DNA of 64,000 bases from Cyclobacteriaceae bacterium (GTDB lineage Bacteria; Bacteroidota; Bacteroidia; Cytophagales; Cyclobacteriaceae). The notes under the pieces are model-generated. The model saw only the letters and a program-made list of their open reading frames with translations. It did not search any database and was not told the origin of the DNA. How positions within the stretch are numbered: the first letter of the stretch is position 1; every line of letters begins with the position of its first letter. Below, piece after piece: positions 34,901-43,748 of this stretch. The stretch is from NCBI GenBank assembly GCA_019694875.1, contig JAIBBC010000001.1, positions 1,433,501 to 1,497,500 on the forward strand. The letters run 5' to 3'. The position numbers were made by a program, and so were the translations under genes.

Positions 34901-35636
34901 CTTCCGTTGAACCAATCAATCCCTCGCTTCGAATAAAATATGCATTCGGCTTTTTATCGATGTATGCTCCGCCCGTATTCTGATTGTTCTTTTCAAGCGC
35001 ATCAAATATCTGCGCCATAGAAAGACCATAGCTACGAAGCTTGTCGGGATCAATCGCGATCTCGTATTGTTTCAGATAGCCGCCAAAACTGGCAACGTCT
35101 GCAATTCCAACCGTACCTAACAATTGCCTGCGAACGATCCAATCCTGGATGCTGCGCAGCTCCATCGCATCGTATTTCTTTTCATAACCTTTCTCGGGCC
35201 GAACGATGTATTGGAAAATTTCACCAAGGCCAGTTGTTACCGGTGACATTTCAGGGGTTCCGATACCCGCTGGTATCTGGCTGGCAGCTACAGTTAGACG
35301 TTCGTTCACTTGTTGTCGCGCCCAATAGATGTCAGTCTTGTCATGAAATACTATGGTCACTACCGATAACCCGAATCGCGAGAAACTCCGTATCTCCTGA
35401 ATGTTTGGGATCGTTGCCATTGTTTGTTCAATCGGGAACGTAACCAACCTTTCGATGTCGAGTGCAGATTGTGATGGCGCACTGGTAATGATCTGTACCT
35501 GGTTGTTGGTAATGTCCGGTACAGCATCGATGGGAAGTCTCATAAGTGAATAGCTTCCCCAGATCACGAGCCCCAGTGTAAACAGGCCGATGATCAGTTT
35601 ATTCTTTATGGAATAATGAATGATTTTATCAAGCAT
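31944..35636 (-). CDS. CusA/CzcA-type heavy-metal RND pump with extra C-terminal exported domain
   Basis: 1230 residues. Residues 1-1040 are a complete heavy-metal RND permease: N-terminal helix, VPDITNNQVQ, FSRFGLSVVTIVF, the proton-relay helix GAIDFGLIVDGAVIIVE (with acidic residues of the CzcA/HME1 type), and twelve membrane helices ending LIVLPCLYIYFERIGKK. From Met1044 on, MTMVLLMVLGGNAVAQ looks like a complete signal peptide, followed by about 170 residues (YGNIKGYSFKGDRYRASG, FRNYGYYRILEDSC) unlike any RND part. Known Bacteroidota CzcA fusions carry TolC; this one does not. The extension would sit in the periplasm. Confidence 0.93.
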   Translation of the reverse strand: MLDKIIHYSIKNKLIIGLFTLGLVIWGSYSLMRLPIDAVPDITNNQVQIITSAPSQSALDIERLVTFPIEQTMATIPNIQEIRSFSRFGLSVVTIVFHDKTDIYWARQQVNERLTVAASQIPAGIGTPEMSPVTTGLGEIFQYIVRPEKGYEKKYDAMELRSIQDWIVRRQLLGTVGIADVASFGGYLKQYEIAIDPDKLRSYGLSMAQIFDALEKNNQNTGGAYIDKKPNAYFIRSEGLIGSTEDIGKIVVTNTASGTPVLVRDIATVQFGHATRYGAMTYNAEGEVVGAVVLMLKGENSSAVVGRVKERMNQIRKTLPQGVTVDVFLDRSDLVGRAIGTVEKNLIEGALIVILVLVLFLGNLRAGLIVASVIPLAMLFAVALMHLFGVSGNLMSLGAIDFGLIVDGAVIIVEATMHHLGLRKSSIRLTQLEMDVEVYDSASKIRTSAAFGEIIILIVYLPILALVGIEGKMFKPMAQTVAFAILGAFILSLTYVPMMSALFLSKNISHKRNFSDKMMDFFNRIYQPIIKGALRMKFIVVASAVGLLIIAFVIFSRMGGEFLPTLEEGDFAVETRVLTGSSLSYTVEASTKAAEILLREFPNEVKEVVGKIGSSEIPTDPMPIEACDLMVILKPKDEWVKARSREELAEKMGEALEEVPGVLFGFQQPIQMRFNELISGVRQDVAVKIFGEDLSTLASLADEVGKIAGTVEGVKDLYVEQVDGLPQIVISINRDEVAKYGLNIESVNQTINSAFAGQTAGTVFEGEKRFDLTVRLASVSRQSIEDVRNLFITSAKGEQIPLKQLAEVEFKIGPNQIQREDAKRRIIVAFNARGRDIASIVKELQEKIDKQVKFPTGYYPTYGGQFENLQEAQARLSIALPAALLLIFLLLFFTFHSIKQSILIFTAIPMAAIGGVLALLLRGMPFSISAGIGFIALFGVAVLNGIVLIAEFNRLKAEGETNLGTIVLKGTSIRLRPVLMTAAVASLGFMPMALATSAGAEVQKPLATVVIGGLVSSTALTLIVLPCLYIYFERIGKKPKAAVMTMVLLMVLGGNAVAQDNPQEVGLFKTYQELAENNPSQILLAKNDKGAVKVTQRQDLIVSTSNGETIIPYGNIKGYSFKGDRYRASGERGLFRNYGYYRILEDSCVVTYARENRAPRSALPYRYYYSESLTSPLRNAYRKELKEDFEDHSEFYPALRTVMKDNYQSLFKPVMSKRILFNKLYCETFN

Positions 35637-35639
35637 AAC

Positions 35640-35765
35640 TTAAACGTGATTTTTAAAAACATGGATCAGCCGTGCAGTCAGTGCGATCAGCACTAAAGCA
35701 GTCAGAATCCAGATCATAATTTTTGATACCAGTCGTGAACGGCTGGTTGTTTTCTTTTTCCCCAT
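35640..35765 (-). CDS. Small single-pass membrane protein heading the efflux operon
   Basis: 41 residues, MGKKKTTSRSRLVSKIMIWI then LTALVLIALTARLIHVFKNHV: a very basic N-terminus, one membrane helix, positive-inside topology. Too short for most annotation. The stop is 3 bp before the czcA start, which strongly suggests cotranscription and possible association with the RND pump, as small membrane proteins do with AcrB in other bacteria (analogy only). Confidence 0.6.
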   Translation of the reverse strand: MGKKKTTSRSRLVSKIMIWILTALVLIALTARLIHVFKNHV

Positions 35766-35864
35766 GAGAGAAAAGAGTTTGAATAAGGAACACGGTAAAC
35801 CGGAACGCTTATTCGAGTGAATAGAATGATTGATTAAAAAGGGCAGAACTTGCCCATAGGATAA

Positions 35865-36182
35865 TTACGATAGCCTGGGCGGTTGCCAGATCGCGTGGAT
35901 GTTGCTGAGTAGATGACCCTCAGCGTATGGAATTGTATGCGTTGTGTTGTGAAACGTTGCTGGAAGTAAAACCTCAGACACCGTCAGACGGATGGTTGCT
36001 GAACAGCACGCACAAATGCAAAAAGGCGTACACTGATCACTCTCGTCTTGTGAATGATCATGACTTGCTAATTCAACTTTTGCTCGCGAATCAGAATCAT
36101 CAGCACACGTCTCGGCATCTGAGCACGGGTAAAGCGCCAGCGCCAGCAGGTATAGGGTGAATACGAGTGCTCTGATTTTCAC
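35865..36182 (-). CDS. Periplasmic Cys/His-rich protein (DUF6660-like, IWQPP tail)
   Basis: 105 residues. Signal peptide MKIRALVFTLYLLALALYPC, then an acidic Cys-rich segment (AETCADD, HDHSQDESDQCTPFCICACC) and a conserved tail HAIWQPPRLS. The same tail closes the protein at 42852-43247. I take it as a DUF6660-type small exported protein that precedes metal operons in Bacteroidota; Cys/His content suggests metal binding in the periplasm. It precedes the efflux operon by 99 bp. Confidence 0.7.
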   Translation of the reverse strand: MKIRALVFTLYLLALALYPCSDAETCADDSDSRAKVELASHDHSQDESDQCTPFCICACCSATIRLTVSEVLLPATFHNTTHTIPYAEGHLLSNIHAIWQPPRLS

Positions 36183-36332
36183 TTCTCAAAAGTAGGTAAT
36201 TCTAATGCGCAATAAGGTTGCAGGTAGCGTTTTTTATCAAATTCTTTTCACGTTTTCTTCTCACGTTGTGGACGCAAAATTCGCCCAGTAGTTGTTAATG
36301 CAACAAAACCTACCTGCCAACGTCTCATCCTT

Positions 36333-36348
36333 ATCGTAATTGTACGAT
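36333..36348. promoter_or_regulatory. ArsR-type operator copy upstream of the arsR pseudogene
   Basis: ATCGTAATTGTACGAT, a near-perfect palindrome that differs by one base from the operator at 43749-43764 and lies at the same distance from the (former) start codon. Retained although the downstream gene is dead. Confidence 0.7.
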
Positions 36349-36358
36349 TGCAAGGAAT

Positions 36359-36565
36359 CTGGGATTAACCGAGACCGAAGAATTCACTAAAACACAATAT
36401 GAACTGGTAGTGTTGACCAAAACATTAGGTCATCCTGCCCGGATTGCCATTCTTCAGTTTCTTATTAACATAAGGTCTTATTAACACAAAGTCTTGTGTT
36501 TGTGGCGACATCGTGGATGAATTGCCCATATCTCAATCAACCGTTTCCCAATATCTTAAAGAATT
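36359..36565 (+). pseudogene. Decayed duplicate of arsR
   Basis: Nucleotide-level copy of the first two thirds of the arsR at 43775. The start ATG has become CTG; the reading frame then follows arsR (TETEEFTKTQYELVVLTK) until a tandem duplication of 16 nt (TTATTAACATAAGGTC at 36462-36477 followed by TTATTAACACAAAGTC at 36478-36493) shifts the frame and creates TAA at 36482. Similarity resumes (TCTTGTGTTTGTGGCGACAT) and stops abruptly near 36565, three bases before the multicopper oxidase stop, marking a recombination joint. Confidence 0.88.
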
Positions 36566-36567
36566 AA

Positions 36568-38865
36568 TTAATAATTTGCTGATATCCCCATCCCAAATCC
36601 CATGTCACTATCATAATGTGTACGCAAACCAATGTATCGGTTGAGAATATACCGCGCTTCAACCATATACTCAATATCGCTGTTCACCATAAAGCCCATG
36701 CGGATACGTTTGGTTACTGGGATATCTTCGCGCATAAGCTGTAGTCTGAAGGTCCCATTGTGGAATACTTCTGTCTGAAAATCGATCAACATCGGCAGCT
36801 TGTACACAAAGCCAAGACTGGCTAGTGCACGATCGTCTTTGGTATTGCGCTGACCGAAGACATTCTGCTCCTGCTCATCAATCCCTTCCTTTCGGTATCG
36901 CCAGTCAAATCCGGCAAATACCATCAGCCATTGCATCTTTCCAAAATATCTTCCGATGTGCGTTTCCGTTTCATAACCATGCATATCGTTATAGCCCAAG
37001 CGCCATTCAGAGCCAATACTCCACCGGGTGTTCTGAATCATCAACATTCCGTCATTCCCATTGGTGGCAAAATCATTTTCGGCCATCACATGAAAATGTC
37101 TGTCGTCCGAGAAAAGCTTGCGCTGTGCATAACGAGGATTTTTAATAAGTGGATTTTTTGGCTGACCTTCGTAACTGATTACTCTACCCATTCCGCTCAT
37201 CATGTGATACAGTATGTGGCAATGGAAGAACCAGTCTCCGTACACATTGGCATTAAACTCCAATGTGTCAGTTTCCATCGGCATAATGTCCACAATGTTT
37301 TTGAGTGGCGCATATTCGCCTTTGCCGTTGATTAATCGGAAATCATGGCCATGCAGGTGCATGGGGTGTCGCATCATCGAATTGTTGAACATAATGATCC
37401 TGACATTCTCACCTTTTTTGATCATGATCTTGTCCGCTTCCGAGACCACTTTATTATCCAGGCTCCAGACATAGCGGTTCATGTTCCCGGTAAGTTCAAA
37501 GCGTAGTTCTTTAACAGGAGCATCTTTGGGAAGCCCTGTTTCAGTGGGTGACTTCAGCATGGCATAGTTTAGCGTCACAATATTTGAAAGCTTGTTGGAG
37601 TTGTATTGATCACCAGAATGCTCAGCATGTTCATTTTTACCGGCCTTACTTTCCATATCCATGCCTTCCATCTTTGAATTCTTATTCTCATCCTTCGTTT
37701 CGCTGCCTGTGATTTCCGGATACATGACAATATTCATATCCATTTGATTCAGGCTCATGTTCATCCCCATGTCATCCAAATCGCCATTCATTTTCATCAT
37801 CCCGTTCATCATCTTCATCCCTTCAAAATATTTAAGCCTGGGAAGTGGGGAAATCAATTGCTTGATTCCGCTGCCGACATAAAGTGATGCTGACTTCGTG
37901 CGGTCTTCTGGCGTTGCTAAAAATTCATAGGCCGTATTTTCTCCTGGGATGCTTACAATCACGTCATACGTTTCTGAAACAGCAATTAACAAACGGTCAA
38001 CTTCGACCGGTTCAACATCGTTGCCATCATTGGCAACAACTGTTATCTTACCGCCTGCATAGGTAAGCCAGAAATTTGTGGACGCGCCTCCGTTAGAGAT
38101 TCTCAGCCTGACCTTGTCACCGGCTTTAAACTGAGAAAGTGTACTCTGATTTTTTCCGTTCATTAAGAACCGGTCATAGTACACATCGCTAACATCCATG
38201 GCAAGCATTCGCTTCCATTCGTTTTTAACCTTGGTTTTAAAATGACCGGCCTTGATGGCTTCTCCGTAACTTTGCGTTGCACCTTTTTTTATGGCGAACC
38301 AATCTGAAGCATTGTGCAGCATTCGTTCTACGTTGTGCGGGTTGTAATCTGTCCATTCACTTAACACTACGGGTACTGTAGGCAAATCATCGATACCCTT
38401 TCTGAAAGTTGGATCGTTTGTTCGTTTGTTCAAGATCATTGAACCGTACATTCCCAGTTGTTCCTGAAGGCCGCTATGACTGTGATACCAGTGTGTGCCA
38501 TGCTGAATGATGGGGAAACGATAGATGTATGTTTCTCCAGGTTCAATGGGCATTTGTGTTAAGTAGGGGACCCCGTCTTCCTGATTCGGCAGAAACACTC
38601 CGTGCCAATGCAATGACGTCTTCTCCTTCATTTCGTTATGAACATAGATCTCTGCGGTATCGCCTTCGGTAAAAGTCAGCGTGGGCATCGGGATCTGTCC
38701 ATTTACAGCGATTGCTCTTTTTTCTTTTCCTGTAAAGTTGACCAGCGTATCTTTTACATATAAGTGATAGCGAACAACTTTTTGACTGTAGGATATGTGT
38801 ACTGCAAACAATGCTATTATCGCTGTCAGTATTATGCTTTTAGACATTTTGTGAGAAAGATTCAT
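36568..38865 (-). CDS. Multicopper oxidase fused to a C-terminal outer-membrane beta-barrel (CopA-CopB type)
   Basis: 765 residues (759 if the ATG at 38847 is used, which gives a neater signal peptide, [20 protein letters not shown]). Three cupredoxin domains carry the copper motifs [22 protein letters not shown] and [13 protein letters not shown] Met/His-rich insert (about 345-400, [22 protein letters not shown]) resembles copper-binding repeats of CueO/CopA. After residue 575 the protein changes to beta-strand-rich sequence ([20 protein letters not shown] ... FGMGISANY) ending like a CopB-type barrel. It would oxidise Cu(I) in the periplasm or at the outer membrane. Confidence 0.9.
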   Translation of the reverse strand: MNLSHKMSKSIILTAIIALFAVHISYSQKVVRYHLYVKDTLVNFTGKEKRAIAVNGQIPMPTLTFTEGDTAEIYVHNEMKEKTSLHWHGVFLPNQEDGVPYLTQMPIEPGETYIYRFPIIQHGTHWYHSHSGLQEQLGMYGSMILNKRTNDPTFRKGIDDLPTVPVVLSEWTDYNPHNVERMLHNASDWFAIKKGATQSYGEAIKAGHFKTKVKNEWKRMLAMDVSDVYYDRFLMNGKNQSTLSQFKAGDKVRLRISNGGASTNFWLTYAGGKITVVANDGNDVEPVEVDRLLIAVSETYDVIVSIPGENTAYEFLATPEDRTKSASLYVGSGIKQLISPLPRLKYFEGMKMMNGMMKMNGDLDDMGMNMSLNQMDMNIVMYPEITGSETKDENKNSKMEGMDMESKAGKNEHAEHSGDQYNSNKLSNIVTLNYAMLKSPTETGLPKDAPVKELRFELTGNMNRYVWSLDNKVVSEADKIMIKKGENVRIIMFNNSMMRHPMHLHGHDFRLINGKGEYAPLKNIVDIMPMETDTLEFNANVYGDWFFHCHILYHMMSGMGRVISYEGQPKNPLIKNPRYAQRKLFSDDRHFHVMAENDFATNGNDGMLMIQNTRWSIGSEWRLGYNDMHGYETETHIGRYFGKMQWLMVFAGFDWRYRKEGIDEQEQNVFGQRNTKDDRALASLGFVYKLPMLIDFQTEVFHNGTFRLQLMREDIPVTKRIRMGFMVNSDIEYMVEARYILNRYIGLRTHYDSDMGFGMGISANY

Positions 38866-38871
38866 ACGTGA

Positions 38872-41391
38872 TTAAATTTTTACTGTCCGTAACCTGAGGG
38901 CGTTTACAATTACTGAAACTGAACTAAGGCTCATGGCTAACGCTGCAATCATTGGCGAGAGCAGTATTCCAAAGAATGGGTAGAGTAATCCGGCAGCGAC
39001 CGGGACACCAAGCGCATTATATACAAAAGCAAAAAATAAGTTCTGCTTAATATTTTTCATGACAGCATGACTAAGCTTATGCGCTTTTACGATACCTTGA
39101 AGATCGCCTTTCACTAACGTGATCTTTGCACTTTCAATAGCGACATCTGTTCCTGTACCCATCGCAATTCCAACGTTGGCCTGTACCAAAGCGGGTGCAT
39201 CATTTATGCCATCTCCGGCCATCGCAACGATTTTACCCTGAGTTTGGAGACTTTTGATTTCCTTAAGCTTATCTTCCGGGAGACATCCTGCCTTGAAAGA
39301 GGATAGTTTCAGCTGGTCTGCCACAGCCCTGGCGGTGTTCTCATTGTCACCGGTGAGCATAACAACTTCGACTCCCTGAGCCATCAATTCTTTTATGGCT
39401 TGCGCACTGGTTGCTTTAATAGCATCGGTGATCGTAACAAATCCTCGTGCTTTGCTATCAACTGAAATGTAGGATACAGTCTTGCCCAACTTCTGTTCAT
39501 TGACAACCTGCTTTTCAAGCTCACCTGTAACAGTTGCGCCTACTTTATCCATCAGCTTCCTGTTGCCAAGGGCTATCTTTTTAGAACCCACCGTTCCGAT
39601 AACACCCATTCCGGTGATTGCCTGGAAATCGTTTGCTGCCAGTACCAACACTTTTTTTGTTTTGGCAAAATTCAAAACGGCCTGAGCCAGCGGATGTTCA
39701 CTGTACTGATTCAAGGAGGCGATGTATTGTATGAGCTCGATTTCAGGATAGTCGGTAGTAACGACTTTCTCAACAGAAGGTTTGCCTTCTGTGATCGTGC
39801 CGGTCTTATCCGTGATCAGGACATTTACCTTATTCATCTGCTCAAGCGCTTCTGCGTTTTTTATGAGCACGCCTGATTGGGCACCCTTACCAACCCCAAC
39901 CATAATGGACATGGGAGTTGCAAGTCCTAATGCACACGGACACGCAATAATGAGTACCGCAATAGCATTGATAAATCCGTAAACAATCGCTGGCTGCGGT
40001 CCAACAATTGCCCAGGTGGCAAAAGTTGCAGCTGCAATGATCACCACAAGCGGAACGAAGTAGCCGGAAATATTATCCGCTAACTTTTGAATTGGCGCTT
40101 TGGACCGGCTTGCATTGTTGACTAACTGGATGATTTGCGCGAGTAAGGTTTCAGCTCCAACCTTTTCAGCGATCATTACGAAAGAACTGTTGCCGTTAAT
40201 GGTCCCGGACGTAACCCTGTCGCCCGTTTGCTTATCTACGGGAATTGGTTCACCGGTAATCATGGCTTCGTCTATGCTGCCTTCGCCTTCAGTGATCTTG
40301 CCGTCAACCGGTATTTTATCACCTGGCTTTATTCTTAAAAGATTGCCCGCGACAATATCCTGGATAGAAATCTTCTGATCGTAACCATCCTTTATGATTG
40401 TGGCCTCTGTGGGTGCCAGCTTCAATAATTCTTTAATTGCACCACTGGTTTGACTATGAGCTCGTGCTTCTAGTAATTGGCCGAGCAGCGCTAACGTCAG
40501 GATAACAGCCGTAGCCTCAAAATATAATCCGATTGTACCGTGATGCGTTTTAAATTCATCCGGAAAGACTCCTGGAAAGAATAGTGCAAAGATGCTAAAG
40601 ACAAATGCAAGCGAAGTACCCATCCCGATCAGGGTGAACATATTCAGGTTCCAGGTTTTAACCGAAATCCATGCCCTGACAAAAAACATCCGGCAGGCAT
40701 AAACTACTACAGGAATTGTGAGCAGCATTTGAACATATCCCCAGTACTGTACGTCCATGATGTTGAATAAGGGATTATTCGGAATCATTTCCATCATGGA
40801 GATCATGAAGACTGGGACCGAAAATGCAGTTGCCACGATCATCTTTTTCTTCAGATCATTATAGGCGTGCGTATCATCAGAATCTGTTGGAGTCATCGCC
40901 ACCAGGTTCATTCCGCAGATCGGACATGATCCCGGTTTGTCCTTGATGATTTCCGGATGCATGGGACAGGTGTATTTCGTGCTCAGGACTATCTCAGGAA
41001 GCTTGACCAAGTGCATTCCGCATACCGGGCAATTCCCCGGTTTATCGTACACCTTGTCGCCTTCACAATGCATCGGGCAATAGTATTTTCCAGGCGTTCC
41101 CGTATCCAGTGGTTTGTTATGGGAATGTTTTTTTGAGTCGTGACGGACAGTTGACTTTCCGTGCGTATGTGAACTGATCCCCGCCTCGTTAATGGATATC
41201 GTATAGTCCCCAACCTCTGTTAACGCTTTCTGAAGCTTATCTGTCGGGACATGGGTATGCATGGTGATGGTTGCTACCGGTGGGTTAAGTTCAACCTTCG
41301 CCTGCACCCCGTCAATATTATTTAATGCCTTTTCCACGTTCGTACGACAGCCATCACAGCTCATCCCGGAAATGGTATATGTATGTTCCAT
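38872..41391 (-). CDS. copA: Copper-translocating P1B-type ATPase
   Basis: 839 residues. Order: HMA domain with GMSCDGC (residues 9-15), His-rich linker, two heavy-metal-binding (YHS-like) repeats YYCPMHCEGDKVYDKPGNCP and YTCPMHPEIIKDKPGSCP, then the P-type core with TGEP, CPC in IACPCALGLATPMSIMVG, DKTGTITEG, SEHPLAQAV and GDGINDAPALVQANVGIAMG. CPCALGLATP is diagnostic of copper/silver ATPases. Inner membrane exporter of Cu(I). Gaps of a few bp to both neighbours. Confidence 0.95.
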   Translation of the reverse strand: MEHTYTISGMSCDGCRTNVEKALNNIDGVQAKVELNPPVATITMHTHVPTDKLQKALTEVGDYTISINEAGISSHTHGKSTVRHDSKKHSHNKPLDTGTPGKYYCPMHCEGDKVYDKPGNCPVCGMHLVKLPEIVLSTKYTCPMHPEIIKDKPGSCPICGMNLVAMTPTDSDDTHAYNDLKKKMIVATAFSVPVFMISMMEMIPNNPLFNIMDVQYWGYVQMLLTIPVVVYACRMFFVRAWISVKTWNLNMFTLIGMGTSLAFVFSIFALFFPGVFPDEFKTHHGTIGLYFEATAVILTLALLGQLLEARAHSQTSGAIKELLKLAPTEATIIKDGYDQKISIQDIVAGNLLRIKPGDKIPVDGKITEGEGSIDEAMITGEPIPVDKQTGDRVTSGTINGNSSFVMIAEKVGAETLLAQIIQLVNNASRSKAPIQKLADNISGYFVPLVVIIAAATFATWAIVGPQPAIVYGFINAIAVLIIACPCALGLATPMSIMVGVGKGAQSGVLIKNAEALEQMNKVNVLITDKTGTITEGKPSVEKVVTTDYPEIELIQYIASLNQYSEHPLAQAVLNFAKTKKVLVLAANDFQAITGMGVIGTVGSKKIALGNRKLMDKVGATVTGELEKQVVNEQKLGKTVSYISVDSKARGFVTITDAIKATSAQAIKELMAQGVEVVMLTGDNENTARAVADQLKLSSFKAGCLPEDKLKEIKSLQTQGKIVAMAGDGINDAPALVQANVGIAMGTGTDVAIESAKITLVKGDLQGIVKAHKLSHAVMKNIKQNLFFAFVYNALGVPVAAGLLYPFFGILLSPMIAALAMSLSSVSVIVNALRLRTVKI

Positions 41392-41395
41392 GATG

Positions 41396-41890
41396 TTACT
41401 TTTTAAGTTCCTTGAGTTTGGCCTTCATTTGTTCTATTTCTGCTTGTTGGCTGACGATGATCTTGTTGGCCAGTTCCTGAATTTCAGGGTCATGGATAGC
41501 GGTTTTCTCAACCATCAGAATGGCTGCTGCATGATGCGGGATCATCGACTTCAGAAACTGCTTGTCCCCAACACCAGCTTGCTGACGGATGCACAGATAG
41601 AAAACAATCAAAGCAATGGAGCTCGATGCGAACAAAACGATGTTCAGCTTTTTCTTTTTATACATGCTTCCCATTACAATAAGCTCGATGATCATCATCG
41701 GCATAGCCATTAAACCGGCCATATAGAACTGGTTTACGTTCGGAATTACGTTAGAGAATTTATCCACCATGGCATACATGAGAATGTACATAGCGACAAA
41801 AGAGAGAACGACCATTAGTGCAAGCTTTTTGTACATCATCCCGGTGTGGGATGATGTTGAATGGTCATGAGATTTATGTTTCGTTTCCAT
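41396..41890 (-). CDS. DUF305-containing membrane protein of copper operon
   Basis: 164 residues. Three hydrophobic helices in the first 100 residues, then the DUF305 signature MIPHHAAAILMVEKTA and a helical tail (AEIEQMKAKLKELKK). DUF305 proteins are ferritin-like helical proteins with conserved His and Met, frequently found in copper clusters. It starts 6 bp after the DUF3347 gene ends and stops 4 bp before copA. Confidence 0.88.
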   Translation of the reverse strand: METKHKSHDHSTSSHTGMMYKKLALMVVLSFVAMYILMYAMVDKFSNVIPNVNQFYMAGLMAMPMMIIELIVMGSMYKKKKLNIVLFASSSIALIVFYLCIRQQAGVGDKQFLKSMIPHHAAAILMVEKTAIHDPEIQELANKIIVSQQAEIEQMKAKLKELKK

Positions 41891-41896
41891 AGTTGC

Positions 41897-42763
41897 TTAT
41901 TTAATGGTCTCAACTGTTTTACCGCAGGAAAGCATTTGTGATCCGTAGTACGGATTTTTGATTGCGCTTTCTTTGCTAAGCCAGTCAGCGCCTTTGCCAT
42001 CATTGTACATGGGGCAATGCTGATAATATACAGGCGCATCATTTTTAGATACCTTGATGAGCTGATACATATTTTTGGACAGCGTAGTGAAATGATCCCG
42101 TTGATGCGAAACCTCTTTTGTTTCGGTGATATGTTCTGCATCTGTGGTCACGTCTTCTTTTACTTTCATCCAGACAGTATGCTCTTCTGGTTTCAGCGTC
42201 TCCATTTTCACAGCATTGATTGCAGCAAGCAGATCCTTGGCTATTACTGATGCAGCGCTTCCGTCACTTTTTACCAGTGCGTCTTTGAGGGAGAAATAAC
42301 CGTCATAAACAGCCTTCAATTGATTTTTATCCTGACTGGTCATTGCCGAGTGGTCGTGCATTCCGGCCTCAGGTTTATCGGCCTTTAAGCTAGCCATTGC
42401 TTCATCTTTATGAGCTGATGCTTTGGCTCTTTCGTAGTGGCAACATGCCGGAAGCTTTGCATAGGCCTCGTCTGGCGCAAAGAAATGTTCGCTGTCATAT
42501 CCTGCCAGAGCAATACGTCTCAGGATTTCGTTCTGGTTGGTTTTAACACTGTCGTAGGTTAGCGTGGCTATTTTGGAGTCCTTATTCCATTCGACTGCTG
42601 CAACCTTTTTGACATTACCTGCTTTTTCAATAGCGCTTTCGCACATCCCGCAATTGCCGTAAATCTTTACTGTAGACGTTTTTGAATTATCTACTTGAGC
42701 ACTGAATGATTGGAATGATAGCAGCATAGAAGCTGCCATCAATATTTTTGATATTGATTTCAT
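41897..42763 (-). CDS. Periplasmic HMA + DUF3347 copper-handling protein
   Basis: 288 residues. Signal peptide MKSISKILMAASMLLSFQSF, an HMA-like domain with GNCGMCESAIEKAG, CC (PACCHYER) and a Met/His spacer (EAGMHDHSAM), then DUF3347 (AVYDGYFSLKDALVKSDGSA, WMKVKEDVTTDAEHITET, YYQHCPMYNDGKGADWLSKE, NPYYGSQMLSCGKTVETI). DUF3347 occurs in CusB-like and copper chaperone proteins. Expected to bind copper in the periplasm and pass it to partners. Confidence 0.88.
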   Translation of the reverse strand: MKSISKILMAASMLLSFQSFSAQVDNSKTSTVKIYGNCGMCESAIEKAGNVKKVAAVEWNKDSKIATLTYDSVKTNQNEILRRIALAGYDSEHFFAPDEAYAKLPACCHYERAKASAHKDEAMASLKADKPEAGMHDHSAMTSQDKNQLKAVYDGYFSLKDALVKSDGSAASVIAKDLLAAINAVKMETLKPEEHTVWMKVKEDVTTDAEHITETKEVSHQRDHFTTLSKNMYQLIKVSKNDAPVYYQHCPMYNDGKGADWLSKESAIKNPYYGSQMLSCGKTVETIK

Positions 42764-42851
42764 TTGATAAGAGTTAAAATTCTTGAAATAGATGATTGGA
42801 AAGCAAGTTTTGCTTTCGATTGGACAGACCTGTGGCTGTCACGGCAAGAAG

Positions 42852-43247
42852 TTAGCTTATTTTTGGCGGTTGCCAGATGGAATGGAAGCCCGCAGACAGA
42901 TTATTTTCTGCATCGATGGAATTATGTTTTCGGGCTGCGAAATTTATAATCGTTTCTTTCAAGAAGTTCTCTTGCGTCAAGGCGATGTTGACTGTAGAAT
43001 GTACACACTTGCAATTTGAGTGATTGCAGTTTGAACCGCAGCCTTGGTCTTTCGTGGAGTGCTCGCTTTTACAAGGTTCTTTTTTACAAAGACTTTTTTC
43101 TGAGTTCTCTGTTTTGGATGCTGATTCCTTTTTAGCGCAGCTTTTTTCGGTCTTTTTGTGATTTTTTTCACAGGCGTGCGTGTCCGCTGGAATCAGCATC
43201 AACGCGAACGTTGTCAAAAACAGCGCTATGGAAAGCCTTGTGATCAT
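42852..43247 (-). CDS. Exported Cys/Lys-rich protein with IWQPP tail
   Basis: 131 residues. Signal peptide MITRLSIALFLTTFALMLIP, then a low-complexity region crowded with Lys, Ser and about ten Cys (CEKNHKKTEKSCAKK, GCGSNCNHSNCKC), then NIALTQENFLKETIINFAA and a closing FHSIWQPPKIS. The tail is shared with the smaller protein at 35865, so both belong to one family with a variable metal-rich insert. Predicted periplasmic metal sequestration, by composition. Confidence 0.75.
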   Translation of the reverse strand: MITRLSIALFLTTFALMLIPADTHACEKNHKKTEKSCAKKESASKTENSEKSLCKKEPCKSEHSTKDQGCGSNCNHSNCKCVHSTVNIALTQENFLKETIINFAARKHNSIDAENNLSAGFHSIWQPPKIS

Positions 43248-43342
43248 TAACTATGATTCAATATAGAGAATTACCCTCAGTTTCATCAAAATAAACACCA
43301 ATTGTCGACTATTTGTAAATACGGCAGTCAAATGACCCATCC

Positions 43343-43573
43343 TTACACCAAATTCTTGTTCCCAGCCACATCATCGTAAATTTTATATTTTCCACCACCC
43401 AGGGCCGTTTGCAGATCATCGGTGTTGATATGCGTATCCATTTCGACAACAGCGCTCTGTGGATCAAGGTTCAACTCCACGGATGTTACGCCTGAATGGG
43501 CTAAAAGTCTTTTTTTTACCGTAGCCATACAATTGGTGCACGTCATTCCGGAAAGTGTATAGGAGTGTTTCAT
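43343..43573 (-). CDS. HMA-domain copper chaperone (CopZ-like)
   Basis: 76 residues with a single heavy-metal-associated domain: SGMTCTNCMATVKKRL gives the CxxC site, followed by the usual ferredoxin-like pattern VTSVELNLDPQSAVVEMD. No signal peptide, so a cytoplasmic Cu(I) chaperone delivering to the CopA ATPase is likely. First gene of the minus-strand copper operon, divergent from arsR across a 200-bp region. Confidence 0.85.
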   Translation of the reverse strand: MKHSYTLSGMTCTNCMATVKKRLLAHSGVTSVELNLDPQSAVVEMDTHINTDDLQTALGGGKYKIYDDVAGNKNLV

Positions 43574-43748
43574 AGCCAGTCTGAAGTATTTCTGTTATTC
43601 AAATTAACGGCTTTCAGTCAGAAGGGTATTTATATAATTACTTGAAAATGTTATATCTATTTCCGATCCCCCAACAGCTGAGCAGGATCGAACTATTCTT
43701 ATGCCTAACGGCTCTTTTGGGATAATAGTTTTGAGTTTTGAAACCTTT

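Larger units (their letters stand above)
36183..36567. other. 385-bp region with decayed arsR copy and operator
   Basis: Holds an ArsR-type operator (36333-36348) and an arsR pseudogene (36359-36565) described separately; the first 150 bp are AT-rich and are the upstream side of the minus-strand DUF6660-like gene, so probably carry its promoter. Confidence 0.6.
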
